Shown: positions 1 through 8,367, counted from the first letter of the stretch. The stretch is 19,462 bases of DNA from Acidobacteriota bacterium (GCA_003476685.1 DMVN01000106.1:1-19462), one strand, 5' to 3'. The notes: generated from the letters alone by a model not told the origin. Made by a program: numbers and translations.

Positions 1-116
1 CCCCGACCCTGCAGGATGTTAACTGAGGTAACTTCTCCGTACTGAGAAAATAATTCCTTCAGTTTGTCCTCGGTGGTCCTGTAGTTTAAGTTACCCACAT
101 AAAGCTTTAAAGACAT
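1..116 (-). CDS. RRM-type RNA-binding protein (partial, N-terminus only)
   Basis: The first 38 codons of a gene that runs off the left edge. The protein begins MSLKLYVGNLNYRTTEDKLK and continues with an ELFSQYGEV segment. LYVGNL is the RNP-2 strand of an RNA recognition motif, and the following helix and 'FSQYGEV' match the start of the fold. The RNP-1 motif lies outside the window. Bacterial proteins of this type are usually small (about 80-130 residues), cytoplasmic, single-RRM proteins that bind RNA and are often linked to cold or stress responses; this is family knowledge. An AGGAGG ribosome binding site at 125-130 lies eight bases before the ATG, which fixes the start. The C-terminus, and any glycine-rich tail, cannot be judged. 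Confidence 0.88.
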   Translation of the reverse strand, partial: MSLKLYVGNLNYRTTEDKLKELFSQYGEVTSVNILQGR

Positions 117-193
117 AAAAAAAACCTCCTCAACCTCTCCACGCCGGCTGCCCCCTTTCAGGCAGGAACAACTCGACTGAAAAGGCAGACTTA

Positions 194-222
194 ATGATGC
201 CATATCAAAAAAGCAAAATCAA
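194..222 (-). promoter_or_regulatory. Candidate sigma70-type promoter for the RRM gene
   Basis: On the minus strand TTGATT (222-217) is separated by 17 bases from CATCAT (199-194). This would start transcription near 187 and give a leader of about 70 bases. The leader contains a short CTGCC/GGCAG inverted repeat (148-152 and 161-165) and the strong AGGAGG site. The -35 is good and the -10 fair. Judged by eye only. Confidence 0.4.
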
Positions 223-240
223 CAAGAATTTTTAAGGTCG

Positions 241-2031
241 TCAGGTCGGCGGGTGCAGCCGTTTCTTGAACCACACCCGCAGCTGTTCCATCCTCTCCCG
301 TTGCCAGGCCGGTGCCCGGCGGCGGCAGCTGGACACCTCTTCCGAACCGGCAGGTGCTCCCCAGCGGATTTCGGGGCAATCATTAGGGTTGTAGCCCATT
401 TCAAACGCCTCTTTTCTTCTAAGAATTTCTTCCAGGGTGAGAGTTTGCCGCCGGCCGTCTGACCGGGGGTAAGCAATCTTAAGGCTGCGGGCCAGCTCCG
501 TCGACAGCTTTTTCAACCTGGCCCTGATTTCTTCTGGTTTTTCTGAAGATTTTATCAGGTACAACTCGGGATGAGCAGCGACTTTATCGGGAAATTCGTC
601 GATGGTATCCATGGCAATGAGCAGCCTCAGGTCGCGGTTGGGAGTGGAAAAATCCTCCCAGAGACCGGATGCCAGAAAAACCGCCGCTCCTGAGGGCATG
701 GGGATGACCTGGCCCGGATGAGCCCTGAGGTATCTTTCGCCATTTTCTACCGATTCCACCCGCACCAGCAGCTGTTCATAGAGAGCCTGGAACAATTCTT
801 TCAGAGCGGTTTCGGGGTCCAGCGGCCGGGGGTTTATCAGTCGTTCCATCCTGTTGTAGAAAAACTCCGGACTTAGGCCCCGTTGTTCGAGAGAATAATT
901 ACCATACCCGGGACTCTCCTGAATTTCCCGATTGCTTAAGAGCTTCAAGCCGCCGGGAGTCCTGACAATGGGTCGGAAGGCCTTGAACCCGGGCTGGCCC
1001 ACCACCTCTTCTGTGGTAAACAGGAAGTTTCCCTTCCAGAATCTTTTCAGACCCACTGTGCCGTCGGGCTGAGCATCCACGGCCAGGAGGATTCCGGGCC
1101 GGTTTTCAGTCTGAGGGACCCAGCGCACTATCACCAGGGTGTGGCCATAAGGGTCGGCAAAAACGGCTCCCGGCCGTAGCCAGTTCCGGGAAAGCGGTAG
1201 CGGGAAATAATCTGAATTGTCTTCCGCCAGGGCTGTCCGGCCGGTCCCGGAATGGACCGTGTCCATGACCAGACCCATCAGACGCGAAAATTTTCTGGCT
1301 TCGTCCCCCGGTCCAGCCTGTAGCTCATTATGAAACCACCGGCCGACCGCCGGAGGCCGGGAGAGTGACCCCCGCGAACACTGATGAAAGCCGAACGGCA
1401 GCCGGTTTTTCCAGGAAAAATAGGCCCGGAGGAAAAAGGGATTGTCAGCGCAATCCGGTTTCAGGCTGAGGCGGCTGTCTTCATCATGGCCAAGGTGATT
1501 GTGTAGGAAATTTCTGTCCGGCTGTTTCAGGATGGAATCGAGGTCAGGCCAGGACTCTTTTTCTGTGGCCTCCAGAAACAGAGCTTCCAGCCAGGCGGAA
1601 TAGAGATTTTCCCATTCCCGGTCCCAGCTGTTTTCAGTTTTCCAGAAAGAGGCGGCTGACTCTCGAACCGGGTGGCTTTCGCCCACCTTGAATTGCCTGG
1701 AGTGAACCAGCTGCCGGTCAAGGCGGACTTCCAGTGTAGACAACCCCTGGTCGGAAGTCCGACCCTCCCACCAGGACCAGAACGGCGGCCCGCCGCCTTT
1801 TTTCTTTAATTCCAGTTCGGTTGTTGCCCCGCCTTCCGGGCGAAAGACAACTCTCATCTTCCCGACCGGAATCTCCTCTTCCGAGACAACTACCACCCGG
1901 AAGGCGGTCATCGGCCTGAGGTCAAGCGGCGAAACAAAAACTGCAACCCCGAGACTACCGGTCTGAGAACCGACCGGGACGGCCAGCAGGATTAAGAGCA
2001 GCAAGCCCGACAGCCAGGCTGAAACTTTCAA
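241..2031 (-). CDS. Exported protein of unknown function, possible papain-like cysteine hydrolase fold
   Basis: I do not recognise the family. I place the start at a TTG (2031-2029): it directly precedes a clean signal peptide (about residues 1-22, KVSAWLSGLLLLILLAVPVG), is preceded by an AGGTGA ribosome binding site at 2044-2039, and lies just downstream of a good promoter. The frame stays open to an ATG at 2184, but that start has no ribosome binding site and would put about 50 non-signal-like residues in front of the hydrophobic core. The 596-residue product is rich in Trp, Arg and Pro. A DCAD segment (Cys194) and a later DPYGHTLVIV segment (His297) are arranged like the Cys and His of papain-like or transglutaminase-like enzymes, but this is inference. 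A basic C-terminal tail (about residues 550-590) has Cys552 and Cys569. It is a single gene, divergent from sppA, and acts outside the cytoplasm. Confidence 0.75.
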   Translation of the reverse strand: MKVSAWLSGLLLLILLAVPVGSQTGSLGVAVFVSPLDLRPMTAFRVVVVSEEEIPVGKMRVVFRPEGGATTELELKKKGGGPPFWSWWEGRTSDQGLSTLEVRLDRQLVHSRQFKVGESHPVRESAASFWKTENSWDREWENLYSAWLEALFLEATEKESWPDLDSILKQPDRNFLHNHLGHDEDSRLSLKPDCADNPFFLRAYFSWKNRLPFGFHQCSRGSLSRPPAVGRWFHNELQAGPGDEARKFSRLMGLVMDTVHSGTGRTALAEDNSDYFPLPLSRNWLRPGAVFADPYGHTLVIVRWVPQTENRPGILLAVDAQPDGTVGLKRFWKGNFLFTTEEVVGQPGFKAFRPIVRTPGGLKLLSNREIQESPGYGNYSLEQRGLSPEFFYNRMERLINPRPLDPETALKELFQALYEQLLVRVESVENGERYLRAHPGQVIPMPSGAAVFLASGLWEDFSTPNRDLRLLIAMDTIDEFPDKVAAHPELYLIKSSEKPEEIRARLKKLSTELARSLKIAYPRSDGRRQTLTLEEILRRKEAFEMGYNPNDCPEIRWGAPAGSEEVSSCRRRAPAWQRERMEQLRVWFKKRLHPPT

Positions 2032-2061
2032 TCTATTTCTCACCTGAGGAAAATTGTGGTT

Positions 2062-2090
2062 ATTTTCATTTAAGCGGGAGGTTTTGTCAA
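2062..2090 (-). promoter_or_regulatory. Promoter of the 241-2031 exported protein gene
   Basis: A perfect TTGACA -35 box (2090-2085, minus strand), a 17-base spacer and GAAAAT (2067-2062) as the -10. Transcription would start near 2055, some 24 bases before the TTG codon at 2031, leaving room for the AGGTGA ribosome binding site. The upstream ATG at 2184 would not be on this transcript, which supports the shorter gene model. Confidence 0.55.
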
Positions 2091-2315
2091 ATCCGGGAAA
2101 GAGGGCTACCGGGATGCGGCCCGGGGTTGGAGTGGGAAACCGGTCCAGGCCCTTTCTCTGGTCTTGTCTTATTTGATTTCTCATTTGAACATTCTTTAAC
2201 CGGCACCCGAGAAGAGCGCCTATGAAAGCGGGGCTTTAAAAACCCGAACCAGTTTTTATCTGCCCTGGGTTGCAGTCGGCGCCTGGAAGCCTTTTATTTA
2301 CACAGGCTCCTGAAG

Positions 2316-2321
2316 TAAAAT
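2316..2321 (+). promoter_or_regulatory. Possible -10 box of sppA
   Basis: TAAAAT matches the TATAAT consensus at five of six positions, with only a T-rich, poor -35 (about 2293-2298). It would give a very short leader that still contains the AGGAGG site at 2330-2335. Confidence 0.3.
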
Positions 2322-2339
2322 AAGCGGGCAGGAGGTCAT

Positions 2340-4052
2340 ATGAAAAAGAGACTCCTCTGGATTTTACTGATCATGTTTTTCTTTCTTTTAATCGTGGCTC
2401 TGGGCCTCTCCTATTTTTTCTACAAGCTCGGGCCGAAAGAAGCGGCTGTAGCCAGCAATTCCTACCTGGAAATAAAGCTGGAGGGACGCCTCGATGACTA
2501 CACGCCGTCCCTGCCTTTTTTTGAATTCTTCCCGGCCAGGACCGTCTCTCTTTACGACACCTGGATGAACCTGAGGAAAGCCGCCCGGGATTCCAGGATA
2601 AAAGCCGTGGTCATAAAATTCGGCCTGCTTGATTCCGACTGGGCCAAGATGGAAGAACTGCGCCAGGCGGTTCTGGAGTTCAGGCAGTCGGGCAAACCGG
2701 TCCTGGCCTATTTTGAAGAATTGCCCGAGGCCGACAAAGAATATTACCTGGCCAGTGCCTGCGACCGGATTATCCTTCACCCGCTGGGCTGGCTGGGGGT
2801 CAACGGTCTGGCAGCTTACGTTCCCTTTTTCAAAGGGACACTGGACCGGCTTGGGATAAAAGCGGAATTCGAACACATTGAAGAATACAAGACCGCCTAC
2901 AACCAGTTCACGGAGACCGGTTTCACCCCGGCTCACCGCGAGATGCTGCAGTCGATATATGAAGATATATTCAACCATTATTTAAGAGAAATCGCCGCGG
3001 CCCGCCAGAAAACTCCAGAAGAGATGAAACAACTCATCGACCGGGGCTACTTCCAGGGTCAGGAAGCAGTGGCCAGCGGCCTGGTCGATGAGCTGGCCTA
3101 TGAGGACCAGCTTTTCCAGAGAAGCCAACTGGAAAAATACCGGGAGCTCACTCGCATCAGCAACGACAAATATGCCAGCGTCAGGCCCGAGAGTTTTGGC
3201 CTCAACCTGGGAAAAAGGGTGGCCCTGATTTTTGCCAGCGGTACCATTCTGACCGGGACCGAGGAACAGATAGCTCTGGGTAGCGAAACCTTCAGCCGGT
3301 GGTTGAGAGCAGCCGTCAAAGACCGGTCGATTGAAGCTATCATCGTCCGGATTGACAGCCCCGGTGGGTCAGCCGTGGGCTCTGACGTTATCTGGCGCGA
3401 ACTGGTTAAAGCCCGGAGCGAAAAACCGGTGGTGATTTCCATGTCCGGACTGGCCGGTTCGGGTGGCTACTGGATGGCCCTCGGCGGTCATAAAATCATC
3501 GCCCAGCCCCAGACTCTGACCGGCTCCATCGGGGTCATCGCCGGCAAGTTCAGCCTGGAAGGTCTGATGGAAAAACTGGGCATCACGACCGACCGCCTGG
3601 TTATCGGAAAAAGGGCCGACGCTTTTTCTTTCTACCGCGACTTCAGCCCGGAAGAGAAGAAGATACTCAGAGAAGAAATCGGCTACATTTATGAACAGTT
3701 TGTGGAAAGGGTTGCCTCAGCCCGAAACCTGCCCCGGGAAGAGGTGGAACGTGTTGGCCGGGGCCGGGTCTGGACTGGTCGCCAGGCCAGGGAGTTGAAG
3801 CTGGTTGACGAGCTGGGTGGACTGCCCCGGGCTGTGGAGCTGGCCCGGGAGCTGGCCGGGCTACCGTCCGAAACCGAAGTCAGGCTGGTGGTCTGGCCGG
3901 CCAGGCGCAGCCTCTGGGATCTCATCCTGGGAAGAAAGACCGAGCTCAGCCAGGCCCGGCAGACTTTGGAACGGCTGGCGGGTTACCGGAAGATGATCGA
4001 CATTTTTTCCCGGGCCCGGGTCTGGTCGCTGATGCCATTCTGGCTATATTGA
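2340..4052 (+). CDS. sppA: Signal peptide peptidase SppA, double-domain (67K) type
   Basis: A membrane-bound serine protease that digests signal peptides left in the membrane after secretion. The 570-residue protein has an N-terminal membrane anchor (about residues 4-27), then two tandem ClpP/crotonase-like domains as in the E. coli enzyme (618 residues). The Ser/Lys dyad is visible: the general-base lysine is Lys184 in EEYKTAYNQF in the first domain. The nucleophile is Ser374 in GLAGSGGYW in the second, preceded by IDSPGGS (338-344) and followed by TGSIGVIAGKF. AGGAGG at 2330-2335 sits just before the ATG and fixes the start. The active site should face the periplasm. It appears to be a single gene: the divergent upstream gene and convergent downstream gene are on the other strand. 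No abnormality was seen. Confidence 0.95.
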   Translation: MKKRLLWILLIMFFFLLIVALGLSYFFYKLGPKEAAVASNSYLEIKLEGRLDDYTPSLPFFEFFPARTVSLYDTWMNLRKAARDSRIKAVVIKFGLLDSDWAKMEELRQAVLEFRQSGKPVLAYFEELPEADKEYYLASACDRIILHPLGWLGVNGLAAYVPFFKGTLDRLGIKAEFEHIEEYKTAYNQFTETGFTPAHREMLQSIYEDIFNHYLREIAAARQKTPEEMKQLIDRGYFQGQEAVASGLVDELAYEDQLFQRSQLEKYRELTRISNDKYASVRPESFGLNLGKRVALIFASGTILTGTEEQIALGSETFSRWLRAAVKDRSIEAIIVRIDSPGGSAVGSDVIWRELVKARSEKPVVISMSGLAGSGGYWMALGGHKIIAQPQTLTGSIGVIAGKFSLEGLMEKLGITTDRLVIGKRADAFSFYRDFSPEEKKILREEIGYIYEQFVERVASARNLPREEVERVGRGRVWTGRQARELKLVDELGGLPRAVELARELAGLPSETEVRLVVWPARRSLWDLILGRKTELSQARQTLERLAGYRKMIDIFSRARVWSLMPFWLY

Positions 4053-4067
4053 ATTAAATAGCCGGAA
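4038..4067. terminator. Hairpin at the sppA stop codon, possible bidirectional terminator
   Basis: TTCTGGCTAT (4038-4047) pairs with ATAGCCGGAA (4058-4067): ten pairs including one G-T, with a ten-base loop. It covers the sppA stop codon and lies between two convergent genes. Neither side is followed by a clear T tract, so it may be a weak, factor-assisted terminator or an mRNA-end stabiliser. Confidence 0.4.
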
Positions 4068-4080
4068 GCTGAAGATTGGT

Positions 4081-4392
4081 CTATTTCTTCTCCCTGACGA
4101 TGACCTTTTCCTCCGGTTTCATCAACCACAGCTTTTCCCGGGCCTCTTTTTCCAGGGCGGTAGGATTACTCTCCAGTTCTCTAATCTCGGCTTCCAGTTT
4201 TTCCTTCTGGGCAGTCAACTGCTGCACCTGGGCCTGAAGCTCCTGGTACCTTTTTTTCGCTTTCTGGATGTCCAGAAAGCCTTTCTTGCCGAAAAAAGTG
4301 GTGACCAGGGTGGCCAGCAAAAAGACAGCCACCAGCAGGTAAAGAAACTTCTTGCGGGTGGAAAGCTGTCTGTCGTTTCCGGCTTTTTCCAT
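4081..4392 (-). CDS. FtsB/DivIC-like septum formation initiator
   Basis: A 103-residue bitopic membrane protein with a short basic cytoplasmic head, a transmembrane segment (about residues 18-34, YLLVAVFLLATLVTTFF) and a periplasmic coiled coil (about 42-76) rich in Gln, Glu and Lys. The tail reads NPTALEKEAREKLWLMKPEEKV, which matches the FtsB/DivIC pattern 'ie..AR..lgmv.pgE'. In this family the protein bridges FtsL and FtsQ/DivIB in the divisome. I use the ATG at 4392, which overlaps the TGA of the upstream mutase gene (TGATG) and has GGAG about eight bases before it; a GTG at 4395 is also possible. Translational coupling to a sugar-phosphate mutase hints at joint expression of division and envelope-precursor functions, but that is inference. 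FtsB versus DivIC cannot be told from sequence alone. Confidence 0.85.
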   Translation of the reverse strand: MEKAGNDRQLSTRKKFLYLLVAVFLLATLVTTFFGKKGFLDIQKAKKRYQELQAQVQQLTAQKEKLEAEIRELESNPTALEKEAREKLWLMKPEEKVIVREKK

Positions 4393-5789
4393 CACAGCAG
4401 CTCCAGCCCGGCCCGGAGTAGAGCCCGGGCTTCTTTCTCATTCTCGGCCTCGGCGTAACAGCGGATCAGGGGCTCGGTACCGGAAAACCTGAGAATCAGC
4501 CAGCGGTCGCCATCAAAGTCCAGTTTCAGACCATCCATGGTTTCCACCGACTGCACCGGTCTTTTACCCAGCCGGTCGGGAGGATTCTTTATCAGCTCCT
4601 GCAGCTTCCGGGCTTTTTCCGGGGTCAGTTTAATATTCTCCTGAGCCCCGACCATCAGCCCGTATTTATTGAAAAGCTGCTGCAGCAGCTGCGACAGGTT
4701 CAAACCGCAGACGGCCACCATTTCCGCCACCAGCAGTCCGGCAAAGATCCCGTCCTTCTCCGGCAGGTGGTCCTTAACCGCCAGACAGGCGCTCTCCTCT
4801 CCGCCAAAGATGATCTTGTTCTGGAGAAAGAGGTCGGCCATGTACTTGAACCCAACCGGGGTGCGGTAAAGGGGGACGTCATAATGACGGGCAATACGGT
4901 CGATAAGGTGGGTGGTGGTGACCGACCTGGCCACCCCTCCCCGCCAGCCCTTAACCGCCAGCAGGTACTCCAGTATCAGAGCCAGGACGTAATTAGGTAT
5001 AACTACCCTGCCCTTTTCATTCACCAGCCCGAACCGGTCGCCATCGGCATCGGTGGCCAGTCCCAGGGCACAATTTTTTTCCGTGACCAGTTTCCTGAGT
5101 TCGGCCAGGTTGCTCTCGGTACAGGAAGGAGAAATCCCGCCGAAATAAGGATCGATATAGCCATGAATCACTTCGATCGGGATGCTGTTCTCTTCCAGGA
5201 TTTCATCCAGGTATTCCCGGCTGGTGCCGAAAAGCAAGTCGATACCTATTTTGATTTCAGCTTTCCTGATAGCTTCAAAATCAATCTTCTTCTGCAGGAA
5301 CCCCAAGTAGTCTTTTTGCAGGTCAATCCGGTGGATAAAGGCCCGGTCGGGGTAGTAGTGAGGAGCCACCATCTCCGGGCTCACTTTTTCCACTTCCCTT
5401 TCTATCTGGGTAGTTACTTCCGGTAGGGCCGGGGCGCCGCTGGCCACGTTGAATTTCAGACCGTTAAATTCCGGCGGGTTGAAAGAAGCGGTGAAATTTA
5501 TCCCGCCCGAATGCCGGCCGACGATTATCTGGTAGGCCAGAGCCTGGGAAGGGCAATCCCGGTCGGCCAGGTAAACCTGGATTCTGTTCCGGGAAAGAAG
5601 AGCAGCCGCTTCTTCGGCAAACCTTTCCGACAGGAAGCGGGTATCGTAGCCAACGACCAGGGACAGTTCCTGGCCGGGATACTGCTGCCGGAGGTAATTG
5701 GCAATGGCCTGGACCACCCGGCGGACGTTGGAGAAGGTAAATTCTTCCCCCATCACCGCTCTCCAGCCAGAAGTGCCGAACCTTACCAT
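4392..5789 (-). CDS. Alpha-D-phosphohexomutase (phosphoglucomutase/phosphomannomutase family)
   Basis: A cytoplasmic enzyme that moves phosphate between C1 and C6 of a hexose (Glc, Man or GlcN phosphate), using a phosphoserine and Mg2+. At 465 residues it is of normal length. All four domains are marked: FGTSGWRA near the N-terminus (residues 4-11), the phosphoserine loop TASFNPPEFNGLK (Ser102, Lys112), the metal loop DADGDR (247-252), the sugar-binding loop GGEES (329-333) and the phosphate-binding RFSGTEP (434-440). The one odd feature is Phe103 where the loop almost always has His (TASHNP). The codon is TTC, two changes away from a His codon. GAGG lies a few bases before the ATG. The gene is first of a two-gene operon with the FtsB-like gene. 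The true substrate (PGM, PMM or GlmM role) cannot be decided here. Confidence 0.92.
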   Translation of the reverse strand: MVRFGTSGWRAVMGEEFTFSNVRRVVQAIANYLRQQYPGQELSLVVGYDTRFLSERFAEEAAALLSRNRIQVYLADRDCPSQALAYQIIVGRHSGGINFTASFNPPEFNGLKFNVASGAPALPEVTTQIEREVEKVSPEMVAPHYYPDRAFIHRIDLQKDYLGFLQKKIDFEAIRKAEIKIGIDLLFGTSREYLDEILEENSIPIEVIHGYIDPYFGGISPSCTESNLAELRKLVTEKNCALGLATDADGDRFGLVNEKGRVVIPNYVLALILEYLLAVKGWRGGVARSVTTTHLIDRIARHYDVPLYRTPVGFKYMADLFLQNKIIFGGEESACLAVKDHLPEKDGIFAGLLVAEMVAVCGLNLSQLLQQLFNKYGLMVGAQENIKLTPEKARKLQELIKNPPDRLGKRPVQSVETMDGLKLDFDGDRWLILRFSGTEPLIRCYAEAENEKEARALLRAGLELL

Positions 5790-5820
5790 CAGCCTCTATT
5801 TCCACCTTATGTATAAAAAG

Positions 5821-5849
5821 AAATTATCACAAGAAACAACTTATTTCAA
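5821..5849 (-). promoter_or_regulatory. Promoter of the phosphohexomutase-ftsB-like operon
   Basis: On the minus strand TTGAAA (5849-5844), a 17-base spacer and TAATTT (5826-5821). The start would be near 5814, about 25 bases before the ATG at 5789. Confidence 0.55.
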
Positions 5850-5881
5850 TTTTCAATCAAACGGCTGGCCCCTCTGACTGA

Positions 5882-5910
5882 TTGACTAGTCTAGTTGAAT
5901 GTCTTAATCT
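5882..5910 (+). promoter_or_regulatory. Candidate promoter of the 5923 membrane protein gene
   Basis: TTGACT (5882-5887), a 17-base spacer and TAATCT (5905-5910). Transcription would begin around 5917, only about six bases before the ATG at 5923, and there is no ribosome binding site in front of that ATG. The mRNA would be almost leaderless. Confidence 0.45.
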
Positions 5911-5922
5911 TGGATTGACCCG

Positions 5923-8367
5923 ATGCCGGAAAAATCAAGACTGCTGACAGGAATTTCTCTGGTCTCGGCCACTATCCTGGCCCTGGAGCTCATCCTGACC
6001 AGGTATTTTTCCATAACCCAGGGTTACCACTACGCCTTCCTGGTGGTCAGCATCGCTTTCCTGGGTTTCGGAGCCGGGGCTATCTTCCTGTTTTCTGCCA
6101 CAGTCAAAAAATTCCTGGAGCGGGACTACTCGCTGTCCGGGCTGGCCCTGGCGCTCGGTCTTTTAATTCTCTTAAGTTTCTTTCTGGTCAACAGGCTGCC
6201 TTTCAACCCGGTGGAACTTCTCTGGAACCAGAAAAAACTGGCCATCATGCCTCTTCATTTTCTGATTCTCAGCCTGCCCTTTCTGCTTGGGGGGTTGATC
6301 ATATCCCTGGCTCTGACCAGGCTGACGGGAATGGTCCATCAGGTGTATTTTGCCGACCTGCTCGGAGCCGCGGCCGGAATAATTTTCTCCAGCCTGAGTT
6401 TCCGCCTGGCCGGCGACCGGGGGGCGGTGCGGCTGCTGGCGGGCCTGTCCCTGGGCGCCGGCTGGTTATTCATCCGCAGGTCCAAATGGGGACGAACCGC
6501 AAAATTAATATTAATCCTGCCAAGCGGTTTGATACTGGCTCTGGCTTTTCTTCCCGGAGAGAGCCTTTCTTTTCGGGTCTCTGAATACAAGCCCTTGCCA
6601 TTTTACCTGAAACAAAAGGACGCAGCTCTTACCAGGACCCTGTGGGACGAAAAATTGCGCCTAGACCTGTTTGAATCACCGGCCGTCCGTTATGCTCCAG
6701 GCCTGAGTCTGCGCTTCTCCGGAGCCCTTCCTCCCCAGAGCGGGTTGTCGCTCGAGGCAGAAAGAATCTATGCCCTGACCAGATATTCTGGCCGGCCCGG
6801 GGCCCCGGACTTCCTGGATTACCTGCCGCTGAGCCCGGCTTTTGAATTCGCCCGGGGGGGAAATATCCTTCTCCTGAAACCCGGCGGCGACCTGGAATTA
6901 TGGCTGAGCCTGCGGGTTTCTCCCTCAGCCGTGACGGTTTTTGAAGAAAGCAGCCTGCTCCGCAAGATACATGAAGAGCGCCTTCAAGACGCTACTGATC
7001 TCAGCACCGCTGTCCCCGCGGTTAATTTCAAAACCATCGAGGCCAGGTCCGGCTTAAGCCGGGAGAAGAAGCAAGGAAATAGGTTTGACCTGGTGGTTTA
7101 CCCGCTGCCTGACCTGCCGGGGAGCTTCAGCACGGGTTTCTACGGGCCGGGCGAAGATTACCTGCACACGGTCGAAGCCGCTAACACCGTCCTGGATTTA
7201 CTCAGCTCCAACGGCCTGGCCGTAGCCCTGTTTTATTTTCTCCCCCCGCCCCGCCAGGAACTCCGCTTCCTGGCCCTCTGGATAGAAACGCTGGAAAAGC
7301 GCGGTTTGAACCCGGCCCGGCATCTGCTGATTCTGAGAACCATAGAAACAATCACTTTCTTCATAAAAAAACAGGAGTTTTCTCGGGAGGAAAGCAGTCG
7401 CTGGCAGGACCTGGCCGCCGGGCGTTTTTATGACTTGCTTGTTCCAGGCCGGGAAGCCGGGACCGACCGGCCCTCCGTCATCCAGGCTGATGGTTCCAGC
7501 TGGGAGGAACTGGCAAGAAACCTTTTCCAGCCAGAAAGACGGCAGGCTCTTTACGATAATTATCTTTTTGACCTCAGGCCGCCCAGCGACGACCGGCCTT
7601 TTTTTCGTGATTTCCTGAAATGGGGCCGCCAGGCCGAAATCAACAGGCTGTTCGGCCAGAAAATTTACCCGCTCTTTTTGAGTAAATATTTGTTAGTTTT
7701 TCTCCTATTACAGTCGCTGGTCATAGGCCTGTTTTTTATCATCCTGCCCCTGCTGCGAGCCGGGCGACGACAGCTACCTGCCGTCTCCCGAAAATTTCTA
7801 ATCTTTGGCTATTTCTCCAGCCTGGGAGCCGGTTACATGCTGGTGGAAATTACCCTGTTTCATAAGTTCATCCTGTTGCTGGGCCATCCCACCTATTCCT
7901 TAAGCGCGGTCCTCTTATTTCTCCTGGGGGCTTCGGGCGCGGGCAGCCTCAGTCTGGTCGTCCTGCGAAAAAAAATCGGCCCCTCCGGATTAGTTTTCTG
8001 GCCGCTGCTCTGCTGCCTGATAATCGGACTGGAAATAGGCGCAGTTTCCCTGGCCAGCGGGCTCTTCCTGAGCGCCGGACTTTCAGGCCGGCTCGGGCTG
8101 AGCTTCGGGCTGATTTTCCCGCTCGGTTTCTGCCTGGGAATTCCCTTTCCCGCCGGGCTCAATTACTTCCAGTCAAAGGACAGAATGATTACGCCTTTTG
8201 CTTTTGCGGCCAACGCCTTCTTCAGCTTGCTGGCCTCGGTCTGGGGCCTGGTCCAGGCCAGGCTCTGGGGTTATCGCTCGGTGTTCCTGCTGGCAGCAGT
8301 TTTTTATCTCTTATCTTTTTTCTTTTTCTATCTCGCCCACCATCGGAACAAAACGCACGTCGAGTAA
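5923..8367 (+). CDS. Polytopic membrane protein with a spermidine-synthase-like (degenerate) methyltransferase domain
   Basis: An 814-residue inner-membrane protein. About six or seven hydrophobic helices lie in residues 8-210, a soluble domain follows at about 215-585, and about seven more helices lie in 588-806. This matches membrane-fused spermidine-synthase-like proteins. Family-typical traits are [11 protein letters not shown] near the start, [12 protein letters not shown] (553-564) at the end of the soluble domain, and the later [20 protein letters not shown] segment (637-656). The Rossmann-like core is eroded: the SAM-binding GPGGG-type loop reads [11 protein letters not shown] (316-326), with only a weak acidic VFEES (339-343) and [10 protein letters not shown] (388-397). 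It is unlikely to be a true polyamine synthase; substrate and activity are unknown. It is monocistronic, lacks a visible ribosome binding site, and its last 57 bases overlap the convergent pcm gene. Confidence 0.8.
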   Translation: MPEKSRLLTGISLVSATILALELILTRYFSITQGYHYAFLVVSIAFLGFGAGAIFLFSATVKKFLERDYSLSGLALALGLLILLSFFLVNRLPFNPVELLWNQKKLAIMPLHFLILSLPFLLGGLIISLALTRLTGMVHQVYFADLLGAAAGIIFSSLSFRLAGDRGAVRLLAGLSLGAGWLFIRRSKWGRTAKLILILPSGLILALAFLPGESLSFRVSEYKPLPFYLKQKDAALTRTLWDEKLRLDLFESPAVRYAPGLSLRFSGALPPQSGLSLEAERIYALTRYSGRPGAPDFLDYLPLSPAFEFARGGNILLLKPGGDLELWLSLRVSPSAVTVFEESSLLRKIHEERLQDATDLSTAVPAVNFKTIEARSGLSREKKQGNRFDLVVYPLPDLPGSFSTGFYGPGEDYLHTVEAANTVLDLLSSNGLAVALFYFLPPPRQELRFLALWIETLEKRGLNPARHLLILRTIETITFFIKKQEFSREESSRWQDLAAGRFYDLLVPGREAGTDRPSVIQADGSSWEELARNLFQPERRQALYDNYLFDLRPPSDDRPFFRDFLKWGRQAEINRLFGQKIYPLFLSKYLLVFLLLQSLVIGLFFIILPLLRAGRRQLPAVSRKFLIFGYFSSLGAGYMLVEITLFHKFILLLGHPTYSLSAVLLFLLGASGAGSLSLVVLRKKIGPSGLVFWPLLCCLIIGLEIGAVSLASGLFLSAGLSGRLGLSFGLIFPLGFCLGIPFPAGLNYFQSKDRMITPFAFAANAFFSLLASVWGLVQARLWGYRSVFLLAAVFYLLSFFFFYLAHHRNKTHVE

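Larger units (their letters stand above)
2032..2339. other. Divergent intergenic region between the exported protein gene and sppA
   Basis: About 308 bases without a gene if the TTG start at 2031 is right. It holds the minus-strand promoter at 2090-2062, a possible plus-strand -10 at 2316-2321, the sppA ribosome binding site, and a small near-palindrome GGGCTTTAAAAACCC (2231-2245). I see no RNA gene or terminator in it. Confidence 0.6.

Noticed and set aside
197..240. A/T stem and T run after the exported protein gene as an intrinsic terminator
   Set aside because: The possible stem is five A-T pairs only, too weak to support a terminator call.
2032..2184. N-terminal extension of the exported protein to an ATG at 2184
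   Set aside because: No ribosome binding site at 2184, the extension is not signal-like, and a good promoter lies within it; the TTG at 2031 with AGGTGA fits better.
2388..2978. 196-codon minus-strand open frame opposite sppA
   Set aside because: Shadow of the sppA coding sequence; no ribosome binding site or motif.
4767..5426. 219-codon plus-strand open frame within the phosphohexomutase gene
   Set aside because: Antisense to an unmistakable enzyme gene with intact motifs; no family features of its own.
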